Shown: in pieces, positions 1 to 8,690 of the stretch
Layout: every line of letters starts with the position of its first letter
How positions within the stretch are numbered: position 1 is the stretch's first letter
Origin: Larix sibirica
Taxonomy: Eukaryota > Streptophyta > Pinopsida > Pinales > Pinaceae
Length of the DNA stretch: 12,266 bases
Direction of reading: 5' to 3'
Assembly: GCA_004151065.3 (NCBI GenBank)
Contig: NWUY0300012511.1
Coordinates: 113,582-125,847 of the forward strand
The notes under the pieces: generated by a model
Databases searched by the model: none
What the model saw: only the letters and a program-made list of their open reading frames with translations
Told to the model about the DNA's origin: nothing
Program-made: the position numbers and the translations under genes

Positions 1-984
1 TCTAATCAACCTTTTGAATACCTAGATACTTAAAGATTGGGGACTGGTAGAGTAAGATCTATTAATTGATTAGAAATAAATCAAAGAAATTCAACTTAAT
101 CAATTATAGATCATATTGCCCCTTTCCCTGGCCACCCCCCTCGCATTACTCTCATCTCCTCATACCCATGATTTTAATCACTAAGCAATGCACACACACA
201 CACACACATCATAATGGTAAAGAGGTAAAATAAAAGTTAAAAAAGCATTACGTATAGCAATGTTATATGTTACATCATAAAACAATACATATAATACATT
301 AGTGTACAACATAATTTGTTGATGATACAAAATGTTTAATTGCTACTACACTATTTCCTCTAGTTTTTTCCTTTTTTAGAAAGTCCAACATTTTGACATT
401 GACATCATCTTGTTGATTCTATTCTTGGACTCTTGATTTTAGTGGTTCCCAAGAATGCAAGATACGTCTCCATGCAGGCAACGGAGTAGGATTCACATTA
501 GTTATAATTAAAGAAACCCAATTATAAACCACCTCATTCATATTATATATGAACCAAAAAATTATAATTTTCTAGTGATCTCGCTCATGGTACTTGGTGC
601 AATAGGGGTAACCTGATCAATACTTTTAGTCTCTAAAACTGGATACTGATCTATATTGAAATATTCATGTGCTACTTGCAATAACATTGTAGTTATTGTA
701 GGACCAAAAAATATAAACTTGTTTATAATTACCTATTCAAAATGTATTGAACAAATATACCTTGTTGGTAGCAAAAGTGTTATCTTCCTTTCCTTTTTTC
801 ATTTCAACCAGGGATTTATACCCTCCGTCCAAGGAAAATTTTAAATTCCGTTAGAAAAATAAATAAAAATAGAAGCAAACAACAATACCAACATAACACA
901 AGATTCACATGGAAACCCTACTGTGTGCAAGTAAAACCATGAGGAAATGGTAGCTTCAATATTTTATCATTACTCAAAAAAAAA
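1..984. other. AT-rich intergenic sequence, no gene seen
   Basis: No reading frame here has recognisable domains or a coding-like composition. The short frame at 656-844 (+) is low-complexity and hydrophobic and looks like chance. The only structured item is the CA microsatellite at 191-208. A run of nine A (977-985) directly follows the minus-strand stop of the decayed gene at 985-1707; on that strand it reads as poly-T, so it is not a retroposition tail. Confidence 0.6.
191..208. repeat. (CA)9 microsatellite
   Basis: Nine uninterrupted CA dinucleotides, directly visible. It is a simple sequence repeat, probably length-polymorphic between individuals. Confidence 0.9.
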
Positions 985-1707
985 TTACAATGCTTTCTTC
1001 TCTTGTGATAGAATGTCAGGGGTCACTACCCTTTTATACAAAACATATGAAAGTTCTAGAAGGAACTGAAATACACTAGAAGGGTCTGCACTTTTAGCCA
1101 ATATGATCAAATGCATACCTATAATTTCATTGTATGTTATATTATTATATATACCTGTGTGGCTCTCCAACTCTTGGCTACAAGGATATCTCTTCTTTCA
1201 TCTTCTTCTCTTGAGAATCCTTTATTAGTGCAACCCAATCTTGTATGAAAATTAGTTTAGGACCCTCATAATTGGGGTAGTGACTAAGAATAGTGAGGTA
1301 ATTGTCCCCCAATGATTTCAAGTACTGTCTTGCCATGGTTTGAACCAACTTTTGGTCGAATACAAGACCAAACAACATGGTCATGTGTTTTATTAACTCC
1401 TTTTTCAAGTTTTTGTTTTAACTTTTATAACTTATTCTAATTGTTGGCACAAAAAGAGAAAAGACATGTTCATACAAATCATTCCTGAAAATAATTGTAA
1501 ACTCAGAGCTGATTTCAAGACTTACATTGTACTAAGTCATATCATGTGTGAAAAGTACTGAATGACACTGTACTTCATTGCTAGACAAACCCAAAAGGTC
1601 GTGAGGCTGCAAAGTGCAATTGGTGGTGCTAATACAATTGGGCCTCCAATATTGATCTCAATGTCATCTTATTAAGTTAAGGATTTATGCTCATTTTTAG
1701 ATTCCAT
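985..1707 (-). pseudogene. Decayed intronless protein-coding sequence of unknown family
   Basis: Read on the minus strand, this stretch behaves like one broken gene. A start-like ATG lies at 1707-1705, followed by two stops (1674-1669). Coding-like sequence continues in a second frame from about 1660 to 1178, with internal stops at 1534-1532 and 1420-1418, and then in a third frame from about 1176 to a stop at 987-985. The middle frame has balanced charged and hydrophobic residues, for example NDLYEHVFSLFVPTI (near 1480-1436) and HMTMLFGLVFDQKLVQ (near 1384-1337). The last frame contains GMHLIILAKSADPSSVFQFL. The reading passes straight through splice-like GTAAGT and TTTTCAG sequences near 1524 and 1483, so the copy looks intronless. 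I do not recognise the family. A retroposed host gene, an unusual transposon gene, or an old integrated non-retroviral virus gene would all fit. Total length is about 240 codons. Confidence 0.45.
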
Positions 1708-2858
1708 CTTGAGTCATCTTTAGACAATAGGGTGATTTTTCTAGTTTATTATTTCTAAATCTACCCCTCCATTGCAATATTTATCTATCTTGTTTGGTAA
1801 TGTTTTCCACTCTACATATATTGATCTCTTTTGATACTCTCATGCATTTTCATACTCTCTTGATCTATTTAGAGGTTGAGAATTGAATGGAATATACGCT
1901 AGAGTTCTAAAATATGTTATATTTTATTATATATAGATGTTAAGAAAAAATGGCATGTATATATTCAATTATTAAATACTTTACTATAAAAATATGATAT
2001 TTATGTTTACATCGTAACAAGTGATTTGAGATGTGAAAGGTAAAAAATGAACCTGTATATGCCCAAGATGTTTTCTAATCTTCTAATGTTAAAAAAATAA
2101 TTTTCTGTTTGATTCCTTCAATGGTCTGTTTTTGGGTCAAAACTTTGTGATTATAGGCCTCAATATATCAACACAATATACACCTTATTATATTAATAAA
2201 GGTGGCAATTATACACACCTTATAGATTCATAATGAGTCTCTACTCTTCTAAATACAATAATGACTTTGTCCGAATAATTCATTTTCAACATTCTTAAAG
2301 GAAGTGCAATATTAGCTTTTGAACCTTAGCTTCAATGGTTCATAGCCCAAAGGTTCATAGTGATAAGGTTTTGATTTAGGTATTGTTTTTTTCACAAAGC
2401 TTTGTGATTTGAAATAAACACACACACACATTCCAAGGAGACAATTTGTGGAATCCCACACGCTTTCCCACGGTGGCTGGATGGCATGTAGATTAACCAT
2501 CGACCACCAGAGTGGTTGGTGAACCATGCAGACTCAATAAGAATGGAAAATAAGACTGGATCCCATGATGCTATATATATAGAACTTGTAGGGTCAATTT
2601 TCAAGTTCAATCTTGAATTATATTAGGTAAGTCTTCGATGGTCAAAAGAACACCTCAATTGAACTCTCTAAGAAAAAGTTATGCCCCTGATAAGTTGACC
2701 TATACCTTCACCACCATAGTACCATGTGGATGCCACATCAGTGTCCCAATATAGTGGAGTTAGATGTGTGGAATTTCCAGGAGTATCTATTGGGTCCAAA
2801 ACCATAACCCTAATCTAGAGTTCGAGAATGCAAAAAATTTACCCTAACAACTATTATG
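1708..2858. other. Intergenic sequence, no gene identified
   Basis: I see no supported gene. Two overlapping minus-strand frames (2312-2527 and 2392-2610) are partly encoded by the AC microsatellite and show no domain pattern. A short imperfect palindrome lies at 2181-2204 (CACCTTATTA / AATAAAGGTG), and a TA-rich tract at about 2571-2582. Sequence from about 2640 to 2830 is less AT-rich and could be an old repeat, but I cannot name it. Confidence 0.5.
2418..2430. repeat. Short (AC)n microsatellite
   Basis: Thirteen bases of alternating A and C, directly visible. It is shorter than the tract at 191-208. Confidence 0.8.
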
Positions 2859-3220
2859 TGTTAAAAACTAAGTGTCTTTGGAGAAAAGGGGTTTCATTCA
2901 ATTTGTAATGATTTAAGTTAGATAGATTCATAATACAAAGGAGTGGAATATCATAGTAGAGAAAAATTGGAAGACAACCAACTAGTAGCTTATCACAAGC
3001 CATAGTATCTATTTGCTCCAAAGTGAGTCATTTCTTCTTTGTAATTTGCATTTTTTCTTATTTGATCAATTATTATCCATAATGAAAGAAAAATGCTTCT
3101 AATAATAAAGCTTAATCATAAATTCACAGTGTAGTGGAGTACGATCTTATTTTTGTTTGTAGTGGTATTTTAGGATTTGTTGTGTTGTAATATCTATTGG
3201 GATATCTAAGATATTTTATA
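2859..3220 (+). repeat. Possible 5' LTR of an older, decayed retrotransposon
   Basis: The interval starts TGTTAAAA and ends TTTTATACA. These ends form imperfect inverted termini of the TG...CA type expected of an LTR. The end lies five bases before a worn primer binding site (3226), and a decayed gag follows, so an LTR ending near 3220 is plausible. The left boundary is a guess based only on the terminal match: no second LTR is in the window to align, and no target duplication could be checked. Confidence 0.3.
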
Positions 3221-3225
3221 CATCA

Positions 3226-3240
3226 TATGGTATCAAAATG
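3226..3240 (+). other. Degenerate primer binding site of the older retrotransposon
   Basis: TGGTATCA is followed by AAATGAT, so the first eight bases match the initiator-Met-tRNA-type PBS (TGGTATCAGAGC) and the rest has drifted. A decayed gag begins about 160 bases downstream on the same strand, which supports the reading. Confidence 0.5.
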
Positions 3241-3384
3241 ATATCCTTTGTGTTTTTGTGTGGAATAGTTGTAGTATATTCTCAAGAGACTTGGGAGGTC
3301 CAAGGAAATGAGAGAAATCATAAGAATGGTGAGAAATCACCTTCAAGTTGTAGACATTGTGGGTAATCATATAGATATACCAAA

Positions 3385-4145
3385 AATGAATTAGAGTCCA
3401 AATTTGCAAGACTAGAAGCAAAAATCGCCAACATATCTTGGAGCATGGCGGTGGTAATGTCAACTATAGAGTGCAAGTTCAAACCCTTTTCAAGAGAGGG
3501 ATATGTCTAATGGGGACTTATATCTCATGGAAAACTTGAAGATAAAGAAGAGCTAGAGAAAGAAAGGACCAACTCCAATGCAACATATTCCTAGCCTCTA
3601 TTCGAAGTAGAAGATAGAGTGGATATTAAGCCCTATGGAGGTGGGTGTGCTATTTTTGAGTTGAATCATTAGTTGTTACAACTAAAATCTATTTTACTGT
3701 GCATAAGAAAGAGAAAATAAGAATACAATCTTATCAATTTGTAGATTGAATTAGCTAGATGGCCATGCCCAATCTTGGTGGTAAATCTATATTGAGATAC
3801 TTAAATTGGAGGGAAATTCATTTGGAGCTATGTGGGAGGTGTTCAAAGACCTAATTAACTCATATTTTTATACTATTGATAATGAAGAGGAATAAAGGAT
3901 CCATTGACATTACTATAGACAGAAACAAGGAAAAACATACACAGGTACACTACCAAGTTTAAACACTATGGAGTTTAAAAGAAAAATCATTCAGTTAGGA
4001 ATACCTTTGAAGAACTTGAATGTAGATTTTAAGTACTAGGGTTCCCTACATAGCCATTTAAGTAGGAAAATTACGCTCTTCAAGCCTTAGTCCATTAATG
4101 ATACTTGTATGAAATCATAGCACGTGGAGATGGACAAGGGAGAAC
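3385..4145 (+). pseudogene. Decayed gag of an older LTR retrotransposon
   Basis: The sequence reads as a plant retrotransposon gag with many stops. The first segment (frame starting 3388) has an alternating charged and hydrophobic stretch, ELESKFARLEAKIA, like the coiled coil before many plant gag cores; it continues through stops to about 3670. From 3833 a second frame reads WEVFKDLINSYFY, then HYYRQKQGK, then a leucine-rich region with LGIPLKNLN and LHSHLSRK. That order (W..FK..L...F, R.KQG, L.I) is the retrotransposon gag pattern. Stops interrupt this frame near 3893, 3905, 4037, 4088 and 4118. No zinc knuckle, protease or pol follows before the younger element at 4855, so this copy seems truncated as well as decayed. 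It is diverged from, and not a duplicate of, the gag at 6910. Confidence 0.65.
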
Positions 4146-4849
4146 CTTACTAAAAATTACAAATGTTGAGAGCTTTGCAATTCCTTACGGTGGCCTAATG
4201 GAGGAAGACTGTGATCCAAATATAATATTTCACTTTTAGTTTCCTTATATCCTAAAATTAATTCCTTTGCTACGGATATGGCTTCAAATCCAAATGGATA
4301 TTCATTGAACATGCCTTGAGATGAATATAATATAATTAGTATAAAATAAGGATGTCCCCTTATCAAATATCACAATACAACGTTAATAAAAAAAAATTCC
4401 CTCTCATACATAAGAAAAGAGAATTCCATAAGCCAAAATAATGGGGCCATTATTGGTATATTAGAGTGCCGCATTGATAGTGATAAAGATTTGATACATA
4501 GAACCTATAGAATTCAAATATATATATGGATGTCTTTTAAGTAGTATGTATCTCAATCTACATGCTAATTAAGTATGCCATACTAGAGAATCCTAGGTAC
4601 TTTAAGATATAAACCTATGAAGAAGAGCATCATGTGCCACTAAGAGAATCTAACAAATTGTATTAAACAAACTAATGATTTATATGTGTCCCTCTAATTT
4701 CAGACATTTCACACATGTTACAACCATGGTTATGCTCATTTCATAATAGAATATTAATTAATCCATATTTTCATATAAGATGAGCATTAGCCTTATGCTA
4801 TGTCGCATCAACATATATATATAAGGAGATCCAATTATAGTTTGATCGC
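4146..4849. other. AT-rich sequence between the old gag and the younger element
   Basis: No coding pattern, RNA gene or element end is visible. It contains short TA tracts, for example about 4516-4527 and 4810-4822. Pol of the older element would be expected here if that element were complete, and I see none. The minus-strand frame at 4157-4366 has no recognisable motif. Confidence 0.5.
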
Positions 4850-4854
4850 AATCA
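4850..4854. repeat. Left target site duplication (AATCA)
   Basis: AATCA directly precedes the TG of the 5' LTR and is repeated exactly after the CA of the 3' LTR (12173-12177). Five bases is the usual duplication length for Ty3/gypsy integration. Confidence 0.9.
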
Positions 4855-5139
4855 TGATGCATGAGCATCCTTAGGTTCGAGCAATCCACATCACGCAAAA
4901 ATATTTCCATTCCGCACAGTAAATAATGCATTGAATAAGGACCGTGTTTCTTTATTGGTCCATTTGTTCATTAGTTAGCTATCCTTGTGTTTATTTATGC
5001 CATGCTGTTACACATAGTTCAATTATAAGCATGTTGTCACTCATGCTGAAACTCCTGTACATATGGTATCGACAAGTGCTGTAAATCCTTCACGCCTCAA
5101 CACCGCCACAAAAGTGTTTCACATTTCCACACTGTCATT

Positions 5140-5430
5140 ATGAATGTTAATTGTTACAACCACATGTTGGGTGGAGTAATCGTGCCCAAAAGACGAATCT
5201 TTATACCAAACAACAAAGAAATGGGCAAACAACTGTTGAGGAAGGTGAACGATTTTGGAAACTATTCGATCTTGGCAGCGGAAGAGAAATCGATTCAAGG
5301 GAAGGCCATAGAGTTTAAAAGAGTGACGGAAGCGATGAGAAGGGGGTTGGTTCAACATGAAAGGAGGGGTTGTGAAGGATGCGTTGGAGAAGCAAATCCA
5401 GTCAATGAACAACGTGAGAGAAAAGGATGA
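5140..5430 (+). other. Open reading frame of 96 codons inside the 5' LTR
   Basis: An ATG-initiated frame in the LTR encodes a basic, Arg/Lys/Glu-rich peptide with no family I recognise. A second, overlapping frame (ATG 5357 to stop 5503, 48 residues) has a helix-like charged composition (LEKQIQSMNNVREKDEHNI). In the 3' LTR the longer frame has a TAG near 11709 and the shorter has two stops, although no length change is apparent in that stretch. Chance frames in GC-richer LTR sequence are the default explanation. Captured host coding sequence is possible. Confidence 0.25.
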
Positions 5431-5572
5431 ACATAATATCAACACATTAACTCAGAGACTCTATCCACCTCATGATTTTGGAGCTGCTATTACAGTAGCA
5501 TGAGTGACCATTTGGTGAATGTTTTTACTTCTTCCAGTATTCATTGTAACGTAACCCTATGATTTTACTTTG

Positions 5573-5582
5573 AATAAATAAA
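5573..5582 (+). promoter_or_regulatory. Overlapping AATAAA polyadenylation signals in the 5' LTR
   Basis: AATAAATAAA contains two overlapping AATAAA hexamers, placed about 155-165 bases before the LTR end. The 3' LTR keeps one of them at 12011-12016. In the 3' LTR such a signal would direct 3'-end formation of the element RNA. The assignment rests on motif and position only. Confidence 0.5.
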
Positions 5583-5740
5583 AGCCTGTGTGCACTTCAT
5601 TGATATCCAACAATTAAATATCCATGTGTTAATTTGCATTGTGTTTGATAATAGCATGATAGTTTTTCGTTGTGTATTCTGAGCACAGAGTGAGGTCCTG
5701 TAACTGGTCGTTTTTTGCAACACCCAAACCTTGCGTCAGG

Positions 5741-5752
5741 TGGTATCAGAGC
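5741..5752 (+). other. Primer binding site, initiator Met-tRNA type
   Basis: TGGTATCAGAGC lies two bases after the LTR end. It is complementary to the 3' end of plant initiator methionine tRNA, the primer for minus-strand synthesis in many plant LTR elements. An identical copy lies at 6767-6778 in the duplicated segment. Confidence 0.92.
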
Positions 5753-5883
5753 GAGGTTCTCTCTTGGAATTATTGCGTGACTATTCCTAAAAGTGGGTTG
5801 GGGAATACCATGAGTTTGGTGGTGTATCAACATTCTGAGTGCTGAAGACAAGTGGTGTATCAACATCTGGATTGAGGCTATGG

Positions 5884-6149
5884 ATGGTAGTTAGGGTGCG
5901 AACTACCAGGAGGCTTGTGAGAATACCGCCAAGAAGGAGAGGAGAAACACGTGGAGGTGCAAGAATTGAAGAATTTGAAGAATTACAAAGGAGAATAGAA
6001 GAGTTAGAACACAGAAGAGATGGAGATGCTGAAGCAGATTCAAAATATGAGGCTGAGATTGAAGTTGAAAAAAATAATGAAGATACAGACCCAATAATGT
6101 GTATGATATCTTATTTAAGTAATAGAGGTAGTGCGAAAGTGGAAGTTTC
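5884..6149 (+). pseudogene. Gag N-terminal fragment in duplication copy 1
   Basis: From the ATG at 5884 this encodes a basic N-terminus (VRVRTTRRLVRIPPRRR) followed by a Glu/Arg-rich helix likely to form a coiled coil (IEEFEELQRRIEELEHRR). It is identical to the start of the gag at 6910. After about 88 codons it runs into the N at 6150 and then, still in frame, into LTR sequence up to a stop at 6454-6456, giving a gag-LTR chimera. It can only be real if the duplication is real. Confidence 0.7.
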
Positions 6150-6150
6150 N

Positions 6151-6764
6151 TTCCACACTGTCATTATGAATGTTAATTGTTACAACCACATGTTGGGTGG
6201 AGTAACCGTGCCCAAAAGACAAATCTTTATACCAAACAACAAAGAAATGGGCAAACAACTGTTGAGGAAGGTGAACGATTTTGAAAACTGTTCGATCTTG
6301 GCAGCGGAAGAGAAATCGATTCAAGGGAAGGCCATAGAGTTTAAAAGAGTGACGGAAGCGATGAGAAGGGGGTTGGTTCAACATGAAAGGAGGGGTTGTG
6401 AAGGATGCGTTGGAGAAGCAAATCCAGTCAATGAACAACGTGAGAGAAAAGGATGAACATAATATCAACACATTAACTCAGAGACTCTATCCACCTCATG
6501 ATTTTGGAGCTGCTATTACAGTAGCATGAGTGACCATTTGGTGAATGTTTTTACTTCTTCCAGTATTCATTGTAACGTAACCCTATGATTTTACTTTGAA
6601 TAAATAAAAGCCTGTGTGCACTTCATTGATATCCAACAATTAAATATCCATGTGTTAATTTGCATTGTGTTTGATAATAGCATGATAGTTTTTCGTTGTG
6701 TATTCTGAGCACAGAGTGAGGTCCTGTAACTGGTCGTTTTTTGCAACACCCAAACCTTGCGTCA
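6151..6764 (+). repeat. Embedded partial LTR in the duplicated segment
   Basis: It corresponds to 5125-5738, so the first 270 bases of the LTR are missing. It is almost identical to the 5' LTR but about 10% different from the 3' LTR, so it derives from the 5' LTR of this element rather than from a third independent LTR. Confidence 0.85.
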
Positions 6765-6766
6765 GG

Positions 6767-6778
6767 TGGTATCAGAGC
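6767..6778 (+). other. Second primer binding site (duplicate)
   Basis: TGGTATCAGAGC again, exactly 1026 bases after the first. It is the site next to the only gag copy that continues into pol. Confidence 0.85.
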
Positions 6779-6909
6779 GAGGTTCTCTCTTGGAATTATT
6801 GCGTGACTATTCCTAAAAGTGGGTTGGGGAATACCATGAGTTTGGTGGTGTATCAACATTCTGAGTGCTGAAGACAAGTGGTGTATCAACATCTGGATTG
6901 AGGCTATGG

Positions 6910-7935
6910 ATGGTAGTTAGGGTGCGAACTACCAGGAGGCTTGTGAGAATACCGCCAAGAAGGAGAGGAGAAACACGTGGAGGTGCAAGAATTGAAGAAT
7001 TTGAAGAATTACAAAGGAGAATAGAAGAGTTAGAACACAGAAGAGATGGAGATGCTGAAGCAGATTCAAAATATGAGGCTGAGATTGAAGTTGAAAAAAA
7101 TAATGAAGATACAGACCCAATAATGTGTATGATATCTTATTTAAGTAATAGAGGTAGTGCGAAAGTGGAAGTTTCCTTCTATGATGGAAGTTTGAAAGCT
7201 AAAACTCTTATTCACTAGATAAGAGAGCTTGAGAGATACTTCGAATATGAGGATGTTCACGACCCAAATAGAGTTATTTTTTCCATCACAAAGTTGAATG
7301 GACATGCAACCCTTTGGTGGGACATGTTGCAAAAAGATAGAGTTGATCACAGGCTAGAAAAGATCAGGACTTGGAAGAAGATGGGGAGTAAAATCAAAGA
7401 GAATTTTTTTCCTGTGGATTATCAACAAAACTTGTGTAGACAAGTTCAGAATTTGAGGCAAAAGGATGTTTCTATGTGTGAGTATACTGAATATTTCTTC
7501 AGGATGTCACTCAGATCGGACATTAAGGAGCTTGAGTATCAACGTATGGCTAGATATGTAAATGGACTGAAGTATTCAATCCAGGATGAGATGAGTACGA
7601 ACTATTTTCATACTGTGGATGAGGCTTATCGGCCAAGTTTCCCTGAAGGTGGAAGAGACGGTTGAAAGAAAGACCCAATAAAATTTTAGGGGAAAAGGTC
7701 CATGGGGCAGAGGAAGAGAAATCATTGTTAAATAAAATGAGAAGGAAGATGAAACTACAAGTAGCTCAAGTACCAGAGTAAATGGAGCTGGTAGAGGTAG
7801 AGGTTTTGGAAGAGGAAGGGGAAAGTATGTAATTCCTTGTTATAGATGTGGAGTTGAAGGCCACAAAGCATTGAAATTCCCAAAGAAACAAGGTCCCAGT
7901 AAAAGAGGTGATACTAAAACGAAAATGGCAGTAGA
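6910..7935 (+). pseudogene. gag (capsid and nucleocapsid), broken
   Basis: Gag would form the cytoplasmic particle that packages element RNA. I chose the ATG at 6910 because it opens the basic MVVRVRTTRR start; in-frame codons further upstream belong to the leader. A Glu/Arg coiled coil is followed by a capsid-like core: IRELERYFEYEDV (7219 on), WWDMLQ, WKKMGSKIKENFFP and VNGLKYSIQDEM (to about 7595). TAG at 7216-7218 stands where a Trp is usual. The frame shifts by one near 7625-7635 and continues with stops at 7679-7681 and 7733-7735. An Arg/Gly-rich tail leads to the zinc knuckle CYRCGVEGH (7838-7864), whose fourth ligand, normally Cys, is Phe at 7877-7879. Gag and pol share one frame after the shift, with no gag stop codon visible. 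Confidence 0.85.
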
Positions 7936-8690
7936 CGAGGAAGCATTAGTGGTTGGAGACAATGTCACTATGCTTCAGCAAGAACAAGGGGAAAATATGA
8001 TGTTTCGAAGAGTATTGTTAAGACCGGAGCAGAAGTTAATAGAGGATCCTGAACAAAGGAAAATAGTGTTTAAGAAAAAATGTAAAGTCCAAGGTAAATG
8101 CTATAACTTAGTCATTGATGGAGGAAAAACTGAAAACTTGGTGTCCACTGAAGTCAATAGGAAATTAAACTTGAAATGTGAACCACATCCTAACCCTTAT
8201 AGAGTTTCATGGTTGCAGAAAGGGAAACAAGTAACAATGACTGAGCAGTGTCTATTAAGTTTTCAGATTGGGAATTTCAAGGAGCAAGTGCTATGCAATG
8301 TGGTAGAGATGGATGCGTGCCACATTTTGCTTGGAAGACCTTGGATGTTTGACTGAAAAGTGTTCCATGATGGAAAGGAAAATGATTATGAATTTGTACA
8401 AAATAGTCAACGTTATAAGTTGATCCCACAACATGAGGATGATGGGACTAATAAAAATAGTTGCAGTACGGATGTGTGTAGCTGTAATAGACACATCATG
8501 TTGTGTTCAACCAAAGAGTTCCTAAAGGAGCATAAGTGGAGTGGATGTTTTTTGGCTCTATTACCACGAGAAGTACAGAATACTGAAATGGAAGGTTCTG
8601 TACTAGCAGAGATTCGACACATGTTGGAAGAGTTCAAGGAAATTGTGGCAGAGGAATTACCAGCAAGATTACCTCCGTTGCATAGCATAT
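7936..8690 (+). pseudogene. pol: aspartic protease domain and linker, broken
   Basis: The retropepsin would cut the Gag-Pol precursor. The domain runs from about 8060 to 8356: CYNLVIDGGKTENLVS (about 8099-8146) carries the catalytic Asp at 8117-8119 in a DGG setting, and HILLGRPWMFD (8321-8353) is the conserved second half, with the ILLGRPW motif close to the end. TGA at 8354-8356 interrupts the frame where Arg is usual, consistent with CGA to TGA. A linker (YEFVQNSQRYKLIPQ and following) continues in the same frame toward RT. The domain itself has no frameshift, so it is among the better preserved parts. Confidence 0.82.

Larger units (their letters stand above)
4855..5738 (+). repeat. 5' LTR
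   Basis: It starts TGATGC and ends GCGTCA, an imperfect inverted pair with a single C/T difference, as expected from CpG decay. It aligns along its whole length with 11274-12172 at about 90% by eye, most differences being transitions. Its last base lies two bases before the PBS. Candidate polyadenylation signals lie at 5573-5582. I do not see a convincing TATA box at a fixed place. Confidence 0.92.
5125..6150 (+). repeat. Tandem duplication, copy 1 (partial LTR, PBS, leader, gag start)
   Basis: This 1026-bp segment is repeated directly at 6151-7176. The copies differ, by eye, at only four bases: 5180/6206, 5195/6221, 5258/6284 and 5264/6290. The last base of copy 1 is the N at 6150, opposite C 7176. 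Since 1026 is divisible by three, the gag frame is kept across the junction. Confidence 0.92.
6151..7176 (+). repeat. Tandem duplication, copy 2
   Basis: Second copy of the 1026-bp segment. It contains a 5'-truncated LTR (6151-6764), a second PBS (6767-6778), the leader and the first gag codons, then continues into the rest of gag. All four differences from copy 1 fall within its first 140 bases, which would fit a low-quality contig end but does not prove one. Confidence 0.92.

Noticed and set aside
656-844. Plus-strand frame of 62 codons
   Set aside because: Hydrophobic, low-complexity translation in AT-rich DNA with no motif and no coding context.
1480-1530. Splice-like GTAAGT and TTTTCAG on the minus strand within the decayed gene
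   Set aside because: The coding-like frame reads through the interval without a break, so an intron is unnecessary.
2181-2204. Imperfect palindrome CACCTTATTA / AATAAAGGTG
   Set aside because: Short, AT-rich, with a bulge and no flanking duplication; too weak to call a MITE or a regulatory hairpin.
2312-2610. Two overlapping minus-strand frames of about 71 codons
   Set aside because: They run through a microsatellite, overlap each other in different frames and show no family pattern.
5119-5445. Minus-strand frame of 108 codons in the LTR (also 6115-6471)
   Set aside because: Antisense shadow of the plus-strand LTR frame; no domain is seen and there is no independent support.
5903-6094. Minus-strand frame of 63 codons, Leu/Phe/His-rich (also at 6929-7120)
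   Set aside because: It is the reverse complement of the Glu/Arg coiled coil of gag; its hydrophobic look comes from complementing GAA/GAG codons.
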